Positions 63,839 through 64,000 of a stretch of DNA of 64,000 nucleotides are shown here, piece by piece. This DNA comes from Chitinophagaceae bacterium. Lineage in GTDB: Bacteria > Bacteroidota > Bacteroidia > Chitinophagales > Chitinophagaceae. The notes beneath the pieces are model-generated. The model did not search any database. It had not been told where the DNA came from and saw only the letters and a list, made by a program, of their open reading frames with translations. The stretch's first letter is position 1; each line of letters opens with the position of its first letter. A program made the translations under genes and the position numbers. The stretch spans positions 27,943 to 91,942 of the forward strand of contig JADBXR010000026.1 in assembly GCA_020403425.1 (NCBI GenBank), written 5' to 3'.

Positions 63839-64000
63839 GCTGTTTCTGTTTTAAATTCAGTGTAATCGAACGGCGAACTACAGGTATTCCCGGTTGTCCG
63901 ACCGTGGTTTGGTTAAAAAATTATGTTGAGCGTATTTCATAACGCAATTCCTTTATAAAGTACATGGGCGATACACTGTATCCATGTGCCCGGTAAAACT

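Larger units (their letters stand above)
42686..64000. mobile_element. Integrative mobilizable element or composite genomic island beside tRNA-Asp (right end not in window)
   Basis: Everything right of tRNA-Asp differs from the left part. The DNA looks richer in A and T. It holds a mobilization pair (MobA, relaxase), an excisionase-like HTH protein, toxin-like and regulatory genes, fragments of primase and mobilization genes, and a metal operon. tRNA 3' ends are common integration sites. No integrase and no second copy of the tRNA end were found, so the left boundary is inferred and the right boundary lies beyond the window. More than one element may be nested here. Confidence 0.65.

Noticed and set aside
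63839..64000. Search for a second copy of the tRNA-Asp 3' end as the right attachment site
   Set aside because: No match to the tRNA end was found near the right edge, so the element end lies outside the window.

Overview
The window comes from a Bacteroidota chromosome, most likely a Chitinophagaceae-type soil or freshwater organism. This is inferred from gene content: GH127 paired with a sodium/sugar symporter, DUF2911 and DUF1573 proteins, a fused MoaCB, a TonB receptor with a carboxypeptidase-like N-terminal domain, and a MobA/relaxase pair of the Bacteroidetes type. Many starts also lack a clear Shine-Dalgarno sequence. No species call is possible from sequence reading alone.

Bases 1-20,300 are ordinary chromosome. 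They hold the end of an amino-acid permease, a heptose-phosphate kinase, isoaspartyl peptidase and ispD. A surface-polysaccharide group follows on the minus strand (FemAB-like acyltransferase, polyprenyl-phosphate sugar transferase, Gfo/Idh/MocA oxidoreductase), then an acyl-CoA dehydrogenase and a FabG-type reductase. After these come an FkbM methyltransferase, a single response regulator, a secreted M28 peptidase, a WalJ-like MBL hydrolase, small secreted proteins, and a GH127 arabinofuranosidase with its symporter.

Bases 20,459-30,828 form a compact plus-strand molybdenum island. It begins with a Tat-exported molybdo-hydroxylase of the isoquinoline 1-oxidoreductase type and its c-type cytochrome. 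XdhC and a MocA-like nucleotidyltransferase come next, then a nearly complete cofactor pathway (moaA, moeA, moaD, moeB with rhodanese, moaE, moaCB) with a TauE/SafE permease inside it. Bases 31,222-40,343 are a dense phosphorelay locus: four response-regulator proteins, one of them an REC-histidine kinase hybrid, two PAS histidine kinases and two proteins I cannot identify. Related G/C-tract dyads lie at both ends of the plus-strand part of this locus. dapA, accA and tRNA-Asp close the chromosomal part.

From the 3' side of tRNA-Asp (about 42,690) to the right edge the DNA reads as an accessory, A+T-richer mobile region with no right end in the window. It holds unknown genes beside the tRNA, an autoinhibited AbiEi-Fic fusion with an operator-like repeat array, an excisionase-like HTH protein, and a possible oriT followed by mobA and the relaxase. 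Next is an HEPN / SWIM / XRE module with paired operators, then a decayed HlyD gene, a TonB receptor plus PepSY membrane protein, and a patchwork of gene fragments (primase, XRE, rimO and mobilization-protein pieces). An eight-gene minus-strand metal operon ends the window: merTP, GDCCVxC protein, CsoR-like repressor, thioredoxin-like protein, P1B ATPase, MFS, HMA lipoprotein and CcdA-like protein. Its ATPase and its repressor have both lost the canonical copper ligands, so the metal handled is probably not copper(I) in the classical way. No integrase, coupling protein or type IV secretion genes are visible, so the element looks mobilizable rather than self-transmissible, at least within the window.
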